Assembly (NCBI GenBank): GCA_029851415.1
Contig: CM056742.1
Span: forward strand, 85,302,748 to 85,366,747
From: Eretmocerus hayati
Taxonomy: Eukaryota > Arthropoda > Insecta > Hymenoptera > Aphelinidae
Length of the DNA: 64,000 nt
Direction of reading: 5' to 3'
In this document: piece after piece, positions 1 through 12,215 of the stretch
How the letters are laid out: the number at the start of each line of letters is the position of its first letter
Numbering within the stretch: the stretch's first letter is position 1
Position numbers and translations under genes: made by a program
Notes under the pieces: model-generated
Told to the model about the DNA's origin: nothing
What the model saw: the letters and a program-made list of their open reading frames with translations, nothing else
Databases searched by the model: none

Positions 1-810
1 TTACAATAATGGAATATTTTCTGAATTCATCTCCAATATTGGTACTTACTTTACTAACTTCAATCAATTTTTAAGATTTCAATATTGTTCAAGAGTTCAG
101 CGAATACATGAAATATCTTCAATTTGTTGAGTAAAATATTGAAGTTCATGATAGACATTCAACGTAGCTTGAAATTTATCTGAGATACTATACGGAAGGA
201 CAATATTATTGATGAGGACTAGCATTTGAAAACAAATCTTTGATAAAAATTTTTTCTCATTATTAAAAAGATTGGAATAAATAGTATACGGCTTCATGAA
301 TATAACATGACTACTACTAGGGAATGTAGATCACTATTCTAATACTTATTGGCTATCTGAACACCTTACCTATTTACTGCTTTTTATCTATAAGTATTAC
401 TCGTCTAACTACTTTTGACCTTTCGGATCAGTGTGTGGAGGAGATGGACATGCTACGTAGCTCCTCATCAACCCCAAACATTGATTCAACCACTTTATAT
501 CTATCTTATCAATACTCTATGAACTTGATTAATGATCAAATATCTCAATTCTCATCTTACGTACTACAATGAATTCTTCATTTTGCCACTTGAATAGTAA
601 CTGAACTTATAAATATGAGGTGTTTGGACTTGAATTATTGGAAAATACTATGCATGGAAAGAAACTCATTGGGAAATGGATCACTCGTACAATTTGGAAT
701 GAAAAGTATGGGCATGAAATATGATGTTGTGACCATAGACATATGTCTATGGTTGTGACATTAGTAGAAAATTTGATGATGTTTGAAAGGATGATGGAAT
801 GAATGAAAGC
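1..810. other. AT-rich non-coding stretch
   Basis: I see no supportable gene here; the short open frames are what AT-rich DNA gives by chance. The only structured feature is a perfect 20-bp palindrome at 733-752 (CCATAGACATATGTCTATGG), embedded in a slightly longer context with TTGTGAC on one side and GTGAC on the other. Whether the palindrome is functional cannot be told from sequence. Confidence 0.6.
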
Positions 811-1190
811 CCGTTCTTTAGCATGCCACAGTGCCTAATGCGGGACACCTTCATGAGTCAAGGTGAGGGCTTTGACATATACAGATTGACAAGACAAAAA
901 TGAAAATGATGATAAAAGTTCGCTCCTTAGCATGCCACAGTGCCAAATGCGGGAAACCTTCATGAGTCAAGGTGAGAACTGATGATGAAATTATAACATG
1001 ATACTGATTTGAGTTTGCTCCTTAGCATGCCATAGTGCCAAATGCGGGAAACCTTCATGAGTCAAGGTCAGAACAAAATAATCAAAAAATATGAAATGAT
1101 GAAATGGTCTCTGATTTGAGTTCGCTCCTTAGCATGCCACAGTGCCAAATGCGGGAAACCTTCATGAGCCAAGGTCAGAACAAAATAATC
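811..1190 (+). repeat. Tandem repeat, four copies, ~95-106 bp period
   Basis: Four copies start near 811, 917, 1011 and 1118. Each has a strongly conserved ~47-bp core (CTTAGCATGCCACAGTGCC, then AAATGCGGGAAACC and TTCATGAGTCAAGGT) followed by a more variable AT-rich spacer. The spacing is 106, 95 and 106 bp. The core is far better conserved than the spacers. This could be a decayed minisatellite, or an element whose core is under some constraint. An open frame on the minus strand across copies 3-4 shows no family resemblance and I do not treat it as a gene. Confidence 0.85.
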
Positions 1191-1952
1191 AGAGAATATG
1201 AAATAATGATGAAATGACAGATTCAGGCCTGGACAGATTATTAAACTGGAATGAGTGAAATTATGAGACAGACTGAAATAATGAATGAAAATATTATGCA
1301 TAAACTGACTTATTAGTATGATGAATCTGGTAACTGATGTACTATGGTGATGGAATAGTCGAATTTGAATATAACTTCTGGAAACGACTGAGTTGTAGAA
1401 AGTAGTTTACTAGGCTAGTAATGAGGAGTAGCGCACCATAGATATTCTTCTTGACTATTAACCCATGTAAGAGTGATACAGTAAAGACACGCTAATAATT
1501 TGAAGAGGGTAATATTTATGAATAGGAAAAAGCCGAGAAAGTTGTATACCTCTAAAACTTATCTGAAATGCAATGACTCACATGCCAGCACATCACGTCT
1601 AGCAAAACTACACCAAGAACACTATCTACTTCTTGAACTGATTAGAGATTTGAGCCTCCAGCGGATCTAAACATTCATTCACTTATTTAGGTATTGAATA
1701 CTAGACACTTTTATATTGGATTAGCTTTTCACCATCATGATCACTACATTAGTACTTGAGCACAGCTAATATGTTGATATACAATCAGAAATAAGAATCA
1801 CTGGATTATCCGAGAACCTGTTTTCATACGTCGTTCTTATTTGCACGACAGATCTACAATCTAGGGTCTCTATATAAAGACGACGGAGCCTACAGCGCAT
1901 GCGCAGCATGCGTGCGCCCTTATGTACACTTTTTCTTCACTCCATTGCAACC

Positions 1953-2041
1953 AGTATTCATAGTCGAGTGGTTAGCGCGTCCGCCTTTAGTTTTGCCGGC
2001 CCGGGTTCGAATACCGAGCGTGTCGATTTTTTTTTTTTTTT
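1953..2041 (+). other. tRNA-like Pol III sequence (SINE head or tRNA pseudogene)
   Basis: The stretch holds an A-box-like segment (TAGTCGAGTGGTTAGCGCG at 1961-1979), a B-box-like segment (GGGTTCGAATACC at 2003-2015) and a run of about 14 T at 2027-2040, which would terminate Pol III. The acceptor arms do not pair and the T stem has mismatches (the usual C61 is A), so this is not a convincing functional tRNA. It fits a tRNA-derived SINE head or a decayed tRNA gene. Confidence 0.5.
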
Positions 2042-2159
2042 CAATCAATAACGGATTTGTTTTTGCCTTTTTGATCGTGCGTTTCAATTAGAAAATTAGA
2101 ATTATTTCCTTTTTATTCAAAAACCTTTTTAACACTCATTTTTCCAACCTTCATCTCGA

Positions 2160-2747
2160 ATTTTCTTGATAACTATTTTGACATCTCGAGTATCGACTGA
2201 ATTTATTTTAGAATTAATTTTTGGGGCCTAATTTTCAGAACCTAGTAACCCCCCCCCCCCCCTGGTTTATCAGCATAGACGGATTTATTTTAGAATCAAT
2301 TTTACAGAATCTATTCACCCCCCCCCCTGGTTTATCAGCATAATATATAGACTTCGACATTCATTTCTTGATAACTATTAGGATAACTATATTTGCCATT
2401 ACGTGTATCGACTGAATTTATTTTAGAATTAATTTTTAGAACCTAGTAACCCCCCCCCCTGGGTTTATCAGCATAGACGGATTTATTTATTAGAATCAAT
2501 TTTACAGAATCTATTCACCCCCCCCCCCTGGTTTATCAGCATATTTTTTGATAACTATTAGGATAACTATATTTGCCATTATGTGTATCGACTGAATTTA
2601 TTTTATGAAAGCTTCAATTTCTTTCAACTTTTTCATCTCAAACTGTCCTTATAACTATTTTGACATCTCGTCTATCGATTGAATTCATTTTAGAATATTA
2701 ATTTCAGAATCTATTCACCCCCCCCTCCCCCCTGGTTTATCAGCATT
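2160..2747 (+). repeat. Degenerate repeats with C-tract plus TTTATCAGCAT
   Basis: Five runs of about 9-14 C occur at roughly 2249-2262, 2318-2327, 2450-2459, 2518-2528 and 2718-2732 (the last is broken by a T). Each is followed by (C)TGG(G)TTTATCAGCAT and preceded by an AT-rich module containing AGAATCTATTCA or AGAACCTAGTAA. A second shared module, TATCGACTGAATTTATTTTA, lies between some copies. It looks like a short interspersed unit amplified locally. The C-tracts will be hard to assemble accurately. Confidence 0.8.
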
Positions 2748-5500
2748 TGATGATTAAAATAATAAACCTTGGCTGGTTCTTTCGAAAAATGTTGCTGCCA
2801 CGGCGCAGCATAATACACGAGGCTGATGTGCACGCAGTGACCTGTCGCCCGCCAGTCGCCGCGTCAGTACATTGGAGCGAGAGAGACAGATATTCCACAC
2901 GATAAACAAGCCATACACGTACACAACACACGCGTCAAAAAAGTTACTAGATCTGTCGTGCAAATAACATCGGCCGTTTTCATAGAACACAAAATAGTTA
3001 GTCTAAAATTTTGATAAATGGATAAATAGCTTGATGGCTGCATGACATCCTTGAAATGCATATACAATAGCAAAGCAAACCACTCACAACACACTCTATG
3101 GGGTTTGAGTTCATTAAAGATTCCACAATGAAATTTCACAACACAATGAGAAAAATAGAATTTGAATGCACGAATGTTGGAAATAAGTTCTTCTCCAATG
3201 CTGTAATGAACCAATTGTGATACATTAGCTGAAAAAACAGATCCATAATCTCATCTGACATGTGTTCTGCCATTGTCTGCTTCAGCCTGTAACTATACAG
3301 GGGCGTTTCACGAAGTATGTTAGTATGTTATTCATAAGGCCACGTTCACAGTGTAGCTCTCACCCGCGAATTTCTCATGCGTTCTGATAAGACTACTACC
3401 TAAGCGATTGTATGAGCATTTGGTGAGTGCGAGTGACTGATATTCATGAATATTTCCTGGATATCTTTTCAAATCACGTTATGGATTTGAGCAAAAAACA
3501 AATGATAATTGGATCAGATATATTTGTGTCTCTCTTGAGATTTGCGTGCCGAATATTCGACGGATTCAGATTGAACAACAATACCATTCCACCGTATTCG
3601 AGAGAATAAATTCAAAAAAGTTATAGTATAACATTGCCATAATACACAGTGAAATTTTGATCAATTTTGATGCTTCGAAGCATTTCCATAGTATATTCCT
3701 GCAGAAATTGACGGTTATGCTCTAAAATTTTAGCTTTTTGAAGCACAGACAAATCACATAATAGTTTTTGATCCTACAGCATGTCTTTGACGGATTTATG
3801 CATTTTGAGACACATCTACAGTTGCTCACGATTTTCGAATGTCAGTATTCCAGCTAGAGTCGTCTGCTAAAATTTTTCTCCTTGCAACATTTTTAACTTA
3901 TATTCAAAACGTATCCAATCATGTCTCGTTTATTCAGATCGATTAGTTTACGTCAAAGTTCGATCAAGAGTGAGATGTTTAGATTGTGAGGATGTATGAG
4001 TGAGAATTATTTTGCATCAACAATACGGATAAGATTTTGAAGTAATCAAATAATGGTTTGAATGATTTGTTGCTGATTTCTGTTGTATGAGTGGATTTGT
4101 CGCTATTCATTGTCGAATTTGAGATATTATTTGAGTTCTAAAAATCAGATTAAATCGAGTATAGCATTTGAAATTGAAATTTTTTATCTCAGTTGAAATT
4201 ATCGTATTCGTTTCATGATATAACCAGGAAAATAGGTTCATTTGCTTAAAAGATTTTACGATTTGAATGGTATTCTGAACACAACTAATGGAAATTGCGA
4301 ATAGAAAATCACACCCAATTTTTGGAGCATGGAAATCAAATAGAATGGATTATTGAAGTTGCTGTTTTAGATCTGTGTAATTAAAGTTGTCGTTTCCATC
4401 GTCGGAATTAGAATGTCGGTAAAATTCTGAAGTATTTAGGGAATCATAAGTCAATTGGAGTATACCAGTAGATTTATCGAAACAGTTTTTAGTTCGAGTA
4501 AAATTACAGGAGGTTAAATGACAAGATTCCATTTTCAGTAACGATACAGATCGACAAAATTATAATTCTTCAAACTAGAATGATTGCTGATCAGGATCTC
4601 GTACTTATTGAATATAGTAATTTTGCTCTTCCATTATCTTTTTCTGAAAATCGTCGTTCCAAATTGGTTTTCCGTTTGCTGTAATGTCTCGATATAATAG
4701 GTTCCTTGGTTGCTTGCCAGATTTATTGAACATATTTTCTAAATCCGGTCGGTACAGTTTAGAAGATCTATGTTGAGAAAGAATGAGTGAGATACAAAAC
4801 TGCTTTCGTCAAAATTGGAGATAGAATTATTGTGCAAGATAGAATAAATCGATATATATTTATGCATTAGAACTGAACGAAAATTCTGTATGATTTGGAG
4901 AATGAAATTTAGAGCTGTAATATAATCGAAAATGAGTTAATATATTCATCGAAATTCAACTTTAACAAATGAAAATTCAGATACTTGCAACTACCCATAT
5001 CTTATCAATTCTGTCAATTTCATTACTCTACGTAATCATTGGAATATTCATAAAATAAACTGGAAAATGCAGTTTCAAACTTGCGAAATTCTGAATACAA
5101 TTTTTGTAAAATATTAACAGCAAAATTTGAGGCTCTTTTGTGAAGTCCGTAAAATGCCCCTCATAATATCATTTTGGAGTTCTGTTTGCCATTCAAAGTT
5201 CCCACGAAAAATCAGACGAATTTCTGCGCGTTTCAAAATTATTCAAGTATTTCGAACATTCTCATTTTGTCGAGATTGGAGAATTTTTAACATCATTCAG
5301 GCAAAAACGATCATGTTTTGTGAATTCAATTTGGAGAGAAAATAGAAACGTATATGATAGTTGTAATTAATGATATTGTTGCGACGAGAGATCAATAGTA
5401 ATATATGATATGTAGGATCGAAGAAAAATTATGAAACGAGAGAATAATTAGCTCAGCTCGTTGACATAAATATTATATAGAATGTTTGCTGAAAAAATTG
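2748..5500. other. Gene-less AT-rich stretch
   Basis: I find no supportable coding region, RNA gene or element end. Open frames here, including one of 116 codons on the minus strand at 2864-3214 and one of 60 codons at 3427, show no recognisable domain and no splice or promoter context that would argue for expression. It could contain introns or intergenic DNA of a host gene lying outside the window. Confidence 0.5.
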
Positions 5501-5518
5501 TAAACAATTTTTTTCCAT

Positions 5519-5990
5519 AAGGGTGGAAGTGTAACGAGGTGATATGTTGATAAAGTAGATAACTGACAAATGTGGTATAAGACCCGCGCCTGATTCAAAT
5601 CACCGTATATAAATGGTCACTATAGCTGGCAGCGTAATTAGCTAAGAACAATTGAATGCAAGCCACCCCTTTTTGAAACCTATGAAGATTCGCCTCTCGA
5701 ACATCGCTCGACGCTCTCGCTAGCCAAGCAGCCACGAGTGCGAAAGAGACAGCAACAAGGCCCATTGGAAGGGCCCGACGCCCACGCCACCGCCGCATCG
5801 ACGAGCAAAGCGGCCCACCATCAGAGCTACACTGGCCTTCGGCTAGATCACATCATTTTGTCAAAGCGCTTCAGGCTTCATCTATTTCTCGAGTCTTTGA
5901 TATTTCTGAACAATATAGCTCAAATAGTTTATTCATAACTCTAAGTATAAATCATTCACCCTTCTCCCTACTCGCGTCGGCGAACCCAAA
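5519..5990 (+). mobile_element. Possible 3' LTR fragment with polypurine tract
   Basis: A purine-rich AAGGGTGGAAG at 5519-5529 sits directly before TGTAACGAGGTGATATG (5530), the arrangement expected of a polypurine tract followed by the TG start of an LTR. A TATATAAA box follows near 5604. I could not find a matching LTR copy or a convincing CA end. A TSD is also not visible, so this is a suggestion only and the right boundary is a guess. Confidence 0.25.
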
Positions 5991-6269
5991 AGGTAAATTT
6001 AAACTTAAAATCATTATTTAAAACTGGACCATTCGAGCTAAACTCATTCTTATTCATTCTTCAATTCAAATATCGAAAATGTACTATTTCCCTAGATTTA
6101 GTACGTAACAGATGCAATTCAATTCTCTTGATAATTAAATTTGAATGGACTGAAAGCCACTGATCATGAACTTTTGAAAAATAAGTATTATCAGAGACCC
6201 CAATTTTCAATTTTAGGAAAACTTCAGAAAATACAAATTTATCAATTTTCAACTGATCCCAAAGTTTGG

Positions 6270-9061
6270 ATATGGAATCATCCCTCTGAAATACAGGGAT
6301 CTCTGCAAGCATGATTTGAACTCCAATTCAATATTCCAAGACTGACTTTATCTCTGGAAATGACCCGTATGCGTCATTTTGACCAAGTATTCTGAGATAT
6401 TAAAACTGGAACCTTGATTAGAACCATTAGAATTATTAGAACTGGTTCAGAGGTCCAAACAAAATACTTATATTCTGTATTTGTTTAATTCATCTTGAGT
6501 ACAATAAAATTCACAGACTAACTTTCTAACTTTTGGTCACAAAACCTTTAGAACTCAATCAAATTTCAACGGATTCAAATAACTGAACATGAAATCATCC
6601 CTCTGAAATACAGGGATCTTAGCAGATATGATATAAACTCCAATTCAATATTCCAAGACTGACTCTGTCTCTCAAAATGACCTGTATGCGCCATTTTCAC
6701 CAAGTATTCTAGGATATTGAAATTGGAACCTTGATTAGAATCATGAAGATGTAATTTTATCGGTCTTTGCGAGTTAAAGTCAGCAAATTTTGCTGAATTT
6801 TTAGCATCAATCGAGAATGGATTTTTCTCCACTCTCGATCAATGCACCTTTAGAGCCTCGTATGGTTCCGAGGATGCATCTAAAGGATTTTGATGGAAAG
6901 GAATGAAAAGTAAAGATGAGAAATGAGAAACTCGATGAAAAATTTTGATTCTACGCTGATATTGTGCGTGCTTCGCCCTTCTCTCATTGCTCGGGCTTTT
7001 CAAAGTGGTGGAAGAGCAATGAGAGTTTACCACTGACACGCGGCTCAAGTGGCCGAATGTTCGATGGTTTGAACGCCTTTATATACGAAAGTTCATCTTC
7101 GTTATGCGCTTGCGAGAAAGGTCAATTTAACCCGCTATTTCCATTTGATTCCTCAACATTTTTACTTTGGCAGCTCTTCGGCCTTCTGCCGGAGATATAT
7201 CTAATTAATTTTGACACTCGATCGATATGATCGGATATCGTATTTATCACTCGCGGGAATTTCAAATTATGAAGATGTAATTTTATCGGTCTTTGCGAGT
7301 TAAAGTCAGCAAATTTTGCTGAATTTTTAGCATCAATCGAGAATGGATTTTTCTCCACTCTCGATCAATGCACCTTTAGAGCCTCGTATGGTTCCGAGGA
7401 TGCATCTAAAGGATTTTGATGGAAAGGAATGAAAAGTAAAGATGAGAAATGAGAAACTCGATGAAAAATTTTGATTCTACGCTGATATTGTGCGTGTTTC
7501 GCCCTTCTCTCATTGCTCGGGCTTTTCAAAGTGGTGGAAGAGCAATGAGAGTTTACCACTGACACGCGGCTCAAGTGGCCGAATGTTCGATGGTTTGAAC
7601 GCCTTTATATACGAAAGTTCATCTTCGTTATGCGCTTGCGAGAAAGGTCAATTTAACCCACTATTTCCATTTGATTCCTCAACATTTTTACTTTGGCAGC
7701 TCTTCGGCCTTCTGCCGGAGATATATCTAATTAATTTTGACACTCGATCGATATGATCGGATATCGTATTTATCACTCGCGGGAATTTCAAATTATGAAG
7801 ATGTAAATTTATCGGTCTTTGCGAGTTAAAGTCAGCAAATTTTGCTGAATTTTTAGCATCAATCGAGAATGGATTTTTCTCCACTCTCGATCTCTCACTT
7901 CTCGATTGATGCTAAAAATTCAGCAAAATTTGCTGACTTTAACTCGCAAAGACCGATAAAATTACATCTTCATAATTTGAAATTCCCGCGAGTGATAAAT
8001 ACGATATCCGATCATATCGATCGAGTGTCAAAATTAATTAGATACTTGATTAGAATCATTAGAATAACCAGAACTGGTTTAGAGACCCAAACAGAACAGT
8101 TACATTCAGTATTTGTTCAATACATCTTAAGGACAACAAAATTCACAGGCTAACTTTCTAACTTTTGGTCACAAAACCTTTAGAACTCAAGTAATTCCCA
8201 ACGGATTCAGATAAGTGAACATGAAATTATCCCTCTGAAATGCAGGGATCTTAGCAGACATGATTTGAACTCCAATTCAATATTCCAAGACTGACTTTAT
8301 CTCTCAAAGTGACCCGGATACGTTATTTTCACCAAGTATTTTAGGGTATTGAAACTGGAATCTTGACTAGAATCATTAGAATAACTAGAGCTGGTTTAGA
8401 GGCCCAAACAGAACAGTTACATTCAGTATTTGTTCAATACATCTTGAGGATAACAAAATTCATGAGCTAACTTTCTAACTTTTGGTCACAAAACCTTTAG
8501 AACTCAAGTAATTCCTAACGGATTCAGATAAATGAACATGAAATTATCCCTCTGAAATGCAGGGATCTTAGCAGACATGATTTGAACTCCAATTCAATAT
8601 TCCAAGACTGACTTTATCTCTCAAAGTGACCCGGATACGTTATTTTCACCAAGTATTTTAGGGTATTGAAACTGGAATCTTGACTAGAATCATTAGAATA
8701 ACTGGAACTGGTTCAGAGGCCCAAACAGAACAGTTACATTCAGTATTTGTTCAATACATCTTGAGGACAACAAAATTCATGAGCTAACTTCCCTAATTTT
8801 CATCACGAAACCTTTAGAACTCAAGTAATTCCCAACGGATTCAAATAACTGAACATGAAATCATCCCTCTGAAATGCAGGGATCTTAGCAGACATGATTT
8901 GAACTCCAATTCAATATTCCTAGACTGACTTTATCTTTCAAAGTGACCCGGATACGTTATTTTCACCAAGTATTCTAGGGTATTGAAACTGAAACCTTCG
9001 TTAGAATCAATCAGAATGATCAGAACTGCAAACAAAAACACTTACATTTTGTATTTGTTCA
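6270..9061 (+). repeat. 317-bp tandem array (about five units), interrupted
   Basis: The marker TCCCTCTGAA recurs at 6281, 6598, 8230, 8547 and 8864. The intervals are 317, 1632, 317 and 317. The 1632 interval equals 317 plus a 1,315-bp interruption (a 1,300-bp insert plus its 15-bp duplication). Units are roughly 85-95% alike by eye and begin with a module reading ATACAGGGATCTTAGCAGA. No coding potential is seen. The exact period with no net indel implies either recent amplification or homogenisation. Confidence 0.93.
6745..8044. mobile_element. Compound insertion: 526-bp direct repeat plus inverted end
   Basis: This 1,300-bp block interrupts one 317-bp satellite unit and is flanked by the 15-bp direct repeat CTTGATTAGAATCAT (6730-6744 and 8045-8059). 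Inside it, the same sequence starts at 6745, 7271 and 7797, an exact 526-bp period. The third copy stops after about 95 bp, and from about 7900 to 8044 the unit continues in inverted orientation, forming a long fold-back. The unit contains a 12-bp hairpin (CTCATTGCTC/GAGCAATGAG) and a CTTCGGC/GCCGGAG stem. It encodes no recognisable protein; the repeated 69-, 78- and 88-codon frames are simply copies of one another. The long target duplication and terminal inversion recall twin-primed retroposition, but no poly-A tail is seen. Confidence 0.85.
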
Positions 9062-10116
9062 AGGGCTCGTGCTTGCAAATTTGCAAAGTTGATGTTGCAC
9101 TGAGCTCTCTGCCAATAGATGCAAGAAGATGCATGACGCAGCGGACGGCTATCAGATTCACCACCATGCCTGATCGCAGAAAACTCGCGCGACAAAGGAC
9201 CCGGGCCCGGGCGATGATGACATATAATGTCATCACCTGGGCCGTCGCTTTCCACCGGGAAGTCGCGGCTTACAAGTCTCACAACATATCTTGACATATC
9301 TCATCCGCGATGAGCGATGACAACACACGCGAACGTGCATGATCGAAGCAGACGGTCTTGCTCCTGTCCCGCCTCGCGCTCGCTGATCAGTCTGACCACT
9401 TTGAAGAAACATAAAATTATGGCTGTCATCGTGTATAACTCATCGCCGTTCTGGATTTATCTCAAGTTTTATAGAGAATTATCAACAAATAAGGGTCTTA
9501 CTATCATCTACGAACTTGAGAGAATTGCGCTATGGAGTGAAAGTGAGAAGAAACGAGCTGATCACGAAATTATAGAATGAAATATAACAGCATGCTTTAT
9601 CACAGGAGCAGACGACATCTGTCCAGCGCTTATCATGGAAGTTTCTTTCTCCACTTTTGTGGGATTTCGCTCCATAGCGCAATTCTTACATGCATTTTGT
9701 TGACGCATACAAAATATGAAGGGATTTGGTTAAGTAAAACTCGAGATATTCACAGAACGGATTCGGTCAATCTCCCTAGCTTTTTCAAGATGGCCGCAGA
9801 CTACGGCCTCGCCTTAACTACTAAAAAAAATGGATTCTGTCAATCTCCGTTGGAATGCTGAGCCAAAAAAAATGAGAAGCACCGAAAACGTACCAAAATT
9901 ATCCAATTTGACGGTAGAGAAAATTCTTATATCTACCATCTGCTCCTTTGAGGAATGGGCCGAAGTGATTTATCGCCGCATTCGAGCGTGGATAGATAAA
10001 TCTGTAATTTATCACTATCTAAATGCTGTAAAGGGGCAAGTGGATGTGCTGACGTGAAGTCGAGTTTTGGGTGAGGCCAAGCAATAACCATACAACTTGG
10101 GTTATGCTGTAAATAA
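9062..10116. other. Non-coding stretch with two fold-backs
   Basis: No gene is supportable. A GC-rich patch at 9205-9246 forms an imperfect inverted repeat (GGCCCGGG...TGATGACAT against ATGTCATCACCTGGGCC). A second pair of 22-bp arms, starting AGAATTGCGCTATGGAG at 9521-9542 and inverted at 9665-9686, differs by one base and would bound a ~166-bp fold-back or tiny MITE without an evident target duplication. A GGATTC(G/T)GTCAATCTCC phrase occurs twice (9759 and 9832). Confidence 0.5.
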
Positions 10117-10321
10117 TGTAACAATATATTCGAGTGTATATACACGAGAGTAACGAGAGCAGTCGACTCGGGCTCGTCAGCTGTCGACGCTGCACTAATG
10201 TGAGAGAAACGAGAACCGAAATTTGACGACGACGACAAGAGCTATTTCGCGATCATGCACGTAGCGCCGAGAACATATATATACATTCAGTATATGTAAA
10301 CGTGAATTGAATATCATAACA
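10117..10321 (-). repeat. 3' LTR of copia-type element, with adjacent PPT
   Basis: Read on the minus strand, the polypurine GGGCGAGGA (10322-10330) is immediately followed by TGTTATGATATTC. The sequence runs 205 bp and ends in ATATTGTTACA, giving TG...CA ends with short inverted termini (TGTTA/TGTTACA). It contains a TATATATA box. It lies just 3' of the copia RNase H region, in the right place and orientation. A 5' LTR was not found, so the length rests on the ends alone. Confidence 0.55.
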
Positions 10322-12215
10322 TCCTCGCCCAGTTCAAAGTTCAACAACCATCAAAAATCACTGAATGTATCAGCTCGAAATAAATAAAAAATCAACTAAA
10401 GAATCTAGAATCATGAAATCGCAAAATATCAAAAATACCAATTCTCATTCTCACAATTAATCAGAGTTTGCTGAAGGCGAAAACATACTAACAAAGAAAT
10501 CCACGGTCACTGCTCTCTACATCAGAAAATCACAATCATCACTTAAGATTAATGCACCTCAAGAAAGTGTCCAATTTTGGAAATGCTGTCACTTTAGTTA
10601 GGCAATCTGCTACCATTTCTTCTGATGGCACATGATTTAGACTAATCATCTTGGCTTCTATATTCTTCTCCACAAAGTGATGCTGAATATCAATGTTTTC
10701 TGTACGTGGACTGTAGTTGGCATCTTTCACTAAGCTTATGGTCGCCTTGTTGTCGCATTTGATTTCTATTGGACCTTCAACTTGGATTTTCGATAAGTTT
10801 CCCAACCAAATAGCCTCTTGAGCGGCATTGGCTAGAGCATAATATTCAGCTTCTGTTGTTGACCTTGCTGTTTTATCTTGTTTTCTACATCTCCAAGATA
10901 TTGTTCCATCTTGTTCATACATACAAAGACATATCCTGACGTTGACTTAGTAGTTTGCTAGTCATTGGCATAACTTGGATCACAATAACCAATTATCTGA
11001 GAATTTCCATTAAGCGAATAGGTCAGTCTTAGATTTTTGGTTCCTTTTAGGTATCTGAGCACCCTTTTGAGAGAGTTCCAGTGCTTAGTTTGGTAATTGG
11101 TGTCAAACCTACTCAGAAGACTAACTGCAACAGATAAATCAGGTCTCGTTGCCTGACGTAGGTATCGAATTGCACTCAAACAATTTCTGTAAGGAAACTT
11201 TTTCAAATATTCTAATTCTTCTTGAGTAATTGAAGGGTTGAGAGAGGAATCATATTCTGTCTCAAATGGGGTAATAACACTATTGAAATCTGCCATTTTG
11301 TAAGTTTCTAGAATTTGAGAAACATAATGACTTCGATCTAATCGTACAATACCTTGTTCCAAATCAATGGTTGTGTTGATGCGTAGAAATTTCTGGATTG
11401 GACCCAAATTCCTGACAAGGATATCATTTTCCAATAGAGTCTTGAATCCAGCAATGAGTCACTGACTGTTCGGAAAGACTGGAATGCCATCAACGAATCT
11501 GGCCACTATCAAAATTTTTGATCTAGTTATACGATAGTAGATACATCTATCATAATCTGACTGTTTTAGATTCATTTCCTTGAGTTTTTCATCAAGCTTC
11601 TTGTTCGATGTTCGAGTACCTTGCTTTGTTCCATAGAGAGCTTTGTGTAACCTCAAAACTTCATCTTCAGATCCTTTTATTTGGAAACCTTCTGGTTGTT
11701 CTATGTACACTTCTTCCTCTAAGCCTCCATGGAGGAAAGCGGTTTGGATGTCGAAATGGTAAACCTGTAACTTATTTTTAGCTGCGAAAGCAAAAAGTAA
11801 TCTCAATGAATTAAATCTTACCATAGGAGCATACAAGTCAGAGAAATCTACTCCTTCGACTTGGGTATACCCCCTAGCTACTATTCTGCCTTTATATACA
11901 GTCCATCTGGTAGTGTTTTCTTCTTGAAGACCCAGCGTACACCAATTGGGGTAGCTCCGCTTGGCAAATCACAAGGAGACCAAGGATTATTTTTCATGAT
12001 AGCATCATACTCAACTTTTGTGGCCTGGATCCAATATTTTTTCACTGAGCTCGACATGGCTTCTTGATAATTTCTTGGTTCGTTAGGCTCTGAAAGAGCT
12101 GAATAAATGACATAATCATCGAAATTTCTCGGTTTCTTATGTGATTTGGAATCTCTTCTCAGATTGGCTGAATCATGATGCATCTTTATCTGATTGATTA
12201 AAAATTTTTTCGTGC
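10322..12215 (-). pseudogene. Ty1/copia-type pol fragment (RT-RNase H), decayed
   Basis: Reverse transcriptase and RNase H of a Ty1/copia LTR retrotransposon, 5' truncated. In order on the minus strand: the pre-RT linker and RT start near 12170-11881 (EAMSSSVKKYWIQA, then GVRWVFKKK); RT core at 11836-11459 (FDIQTAFLHGGLEEEVYIEQ, ALYGTKQG); connection at 11434-10958 (IRYLRQATRPDLSVAVSLLS, RVLRYLKGTKNLRLTYS); RNase H at 10922-10539 (TTEAEYYALANAAQEAIWL, RTENIDIQHHFV, ADCLTK). The catalytic YVDD box reads FVDG, losing the second aspartate, and there are several stops and frame changes, so it is dead. No gag, protease or integrase remains. Family assignment is firm because the order and motifs are diagnostic. 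Confidence 0.92.

Noticed and set aside
5595..5938. Opposing 66-67-codon frames near 5.6-5.9 kb
   Set aside because: No domain, and they overlap a possible LTR with TATA box; not supportable as genes.
7039..7075. A/B-box-like phrases in the 526-bp unit
   Set aside because: The two boxes are too close together to be a Pol III internal promoter.
6839..7884. Repeated 69-, 78- and 88-codon frames on both strands
   Set aside because: Identical copies come from the 526-bp duplication; overlapping opposite-strand frames with no recognisable domain.
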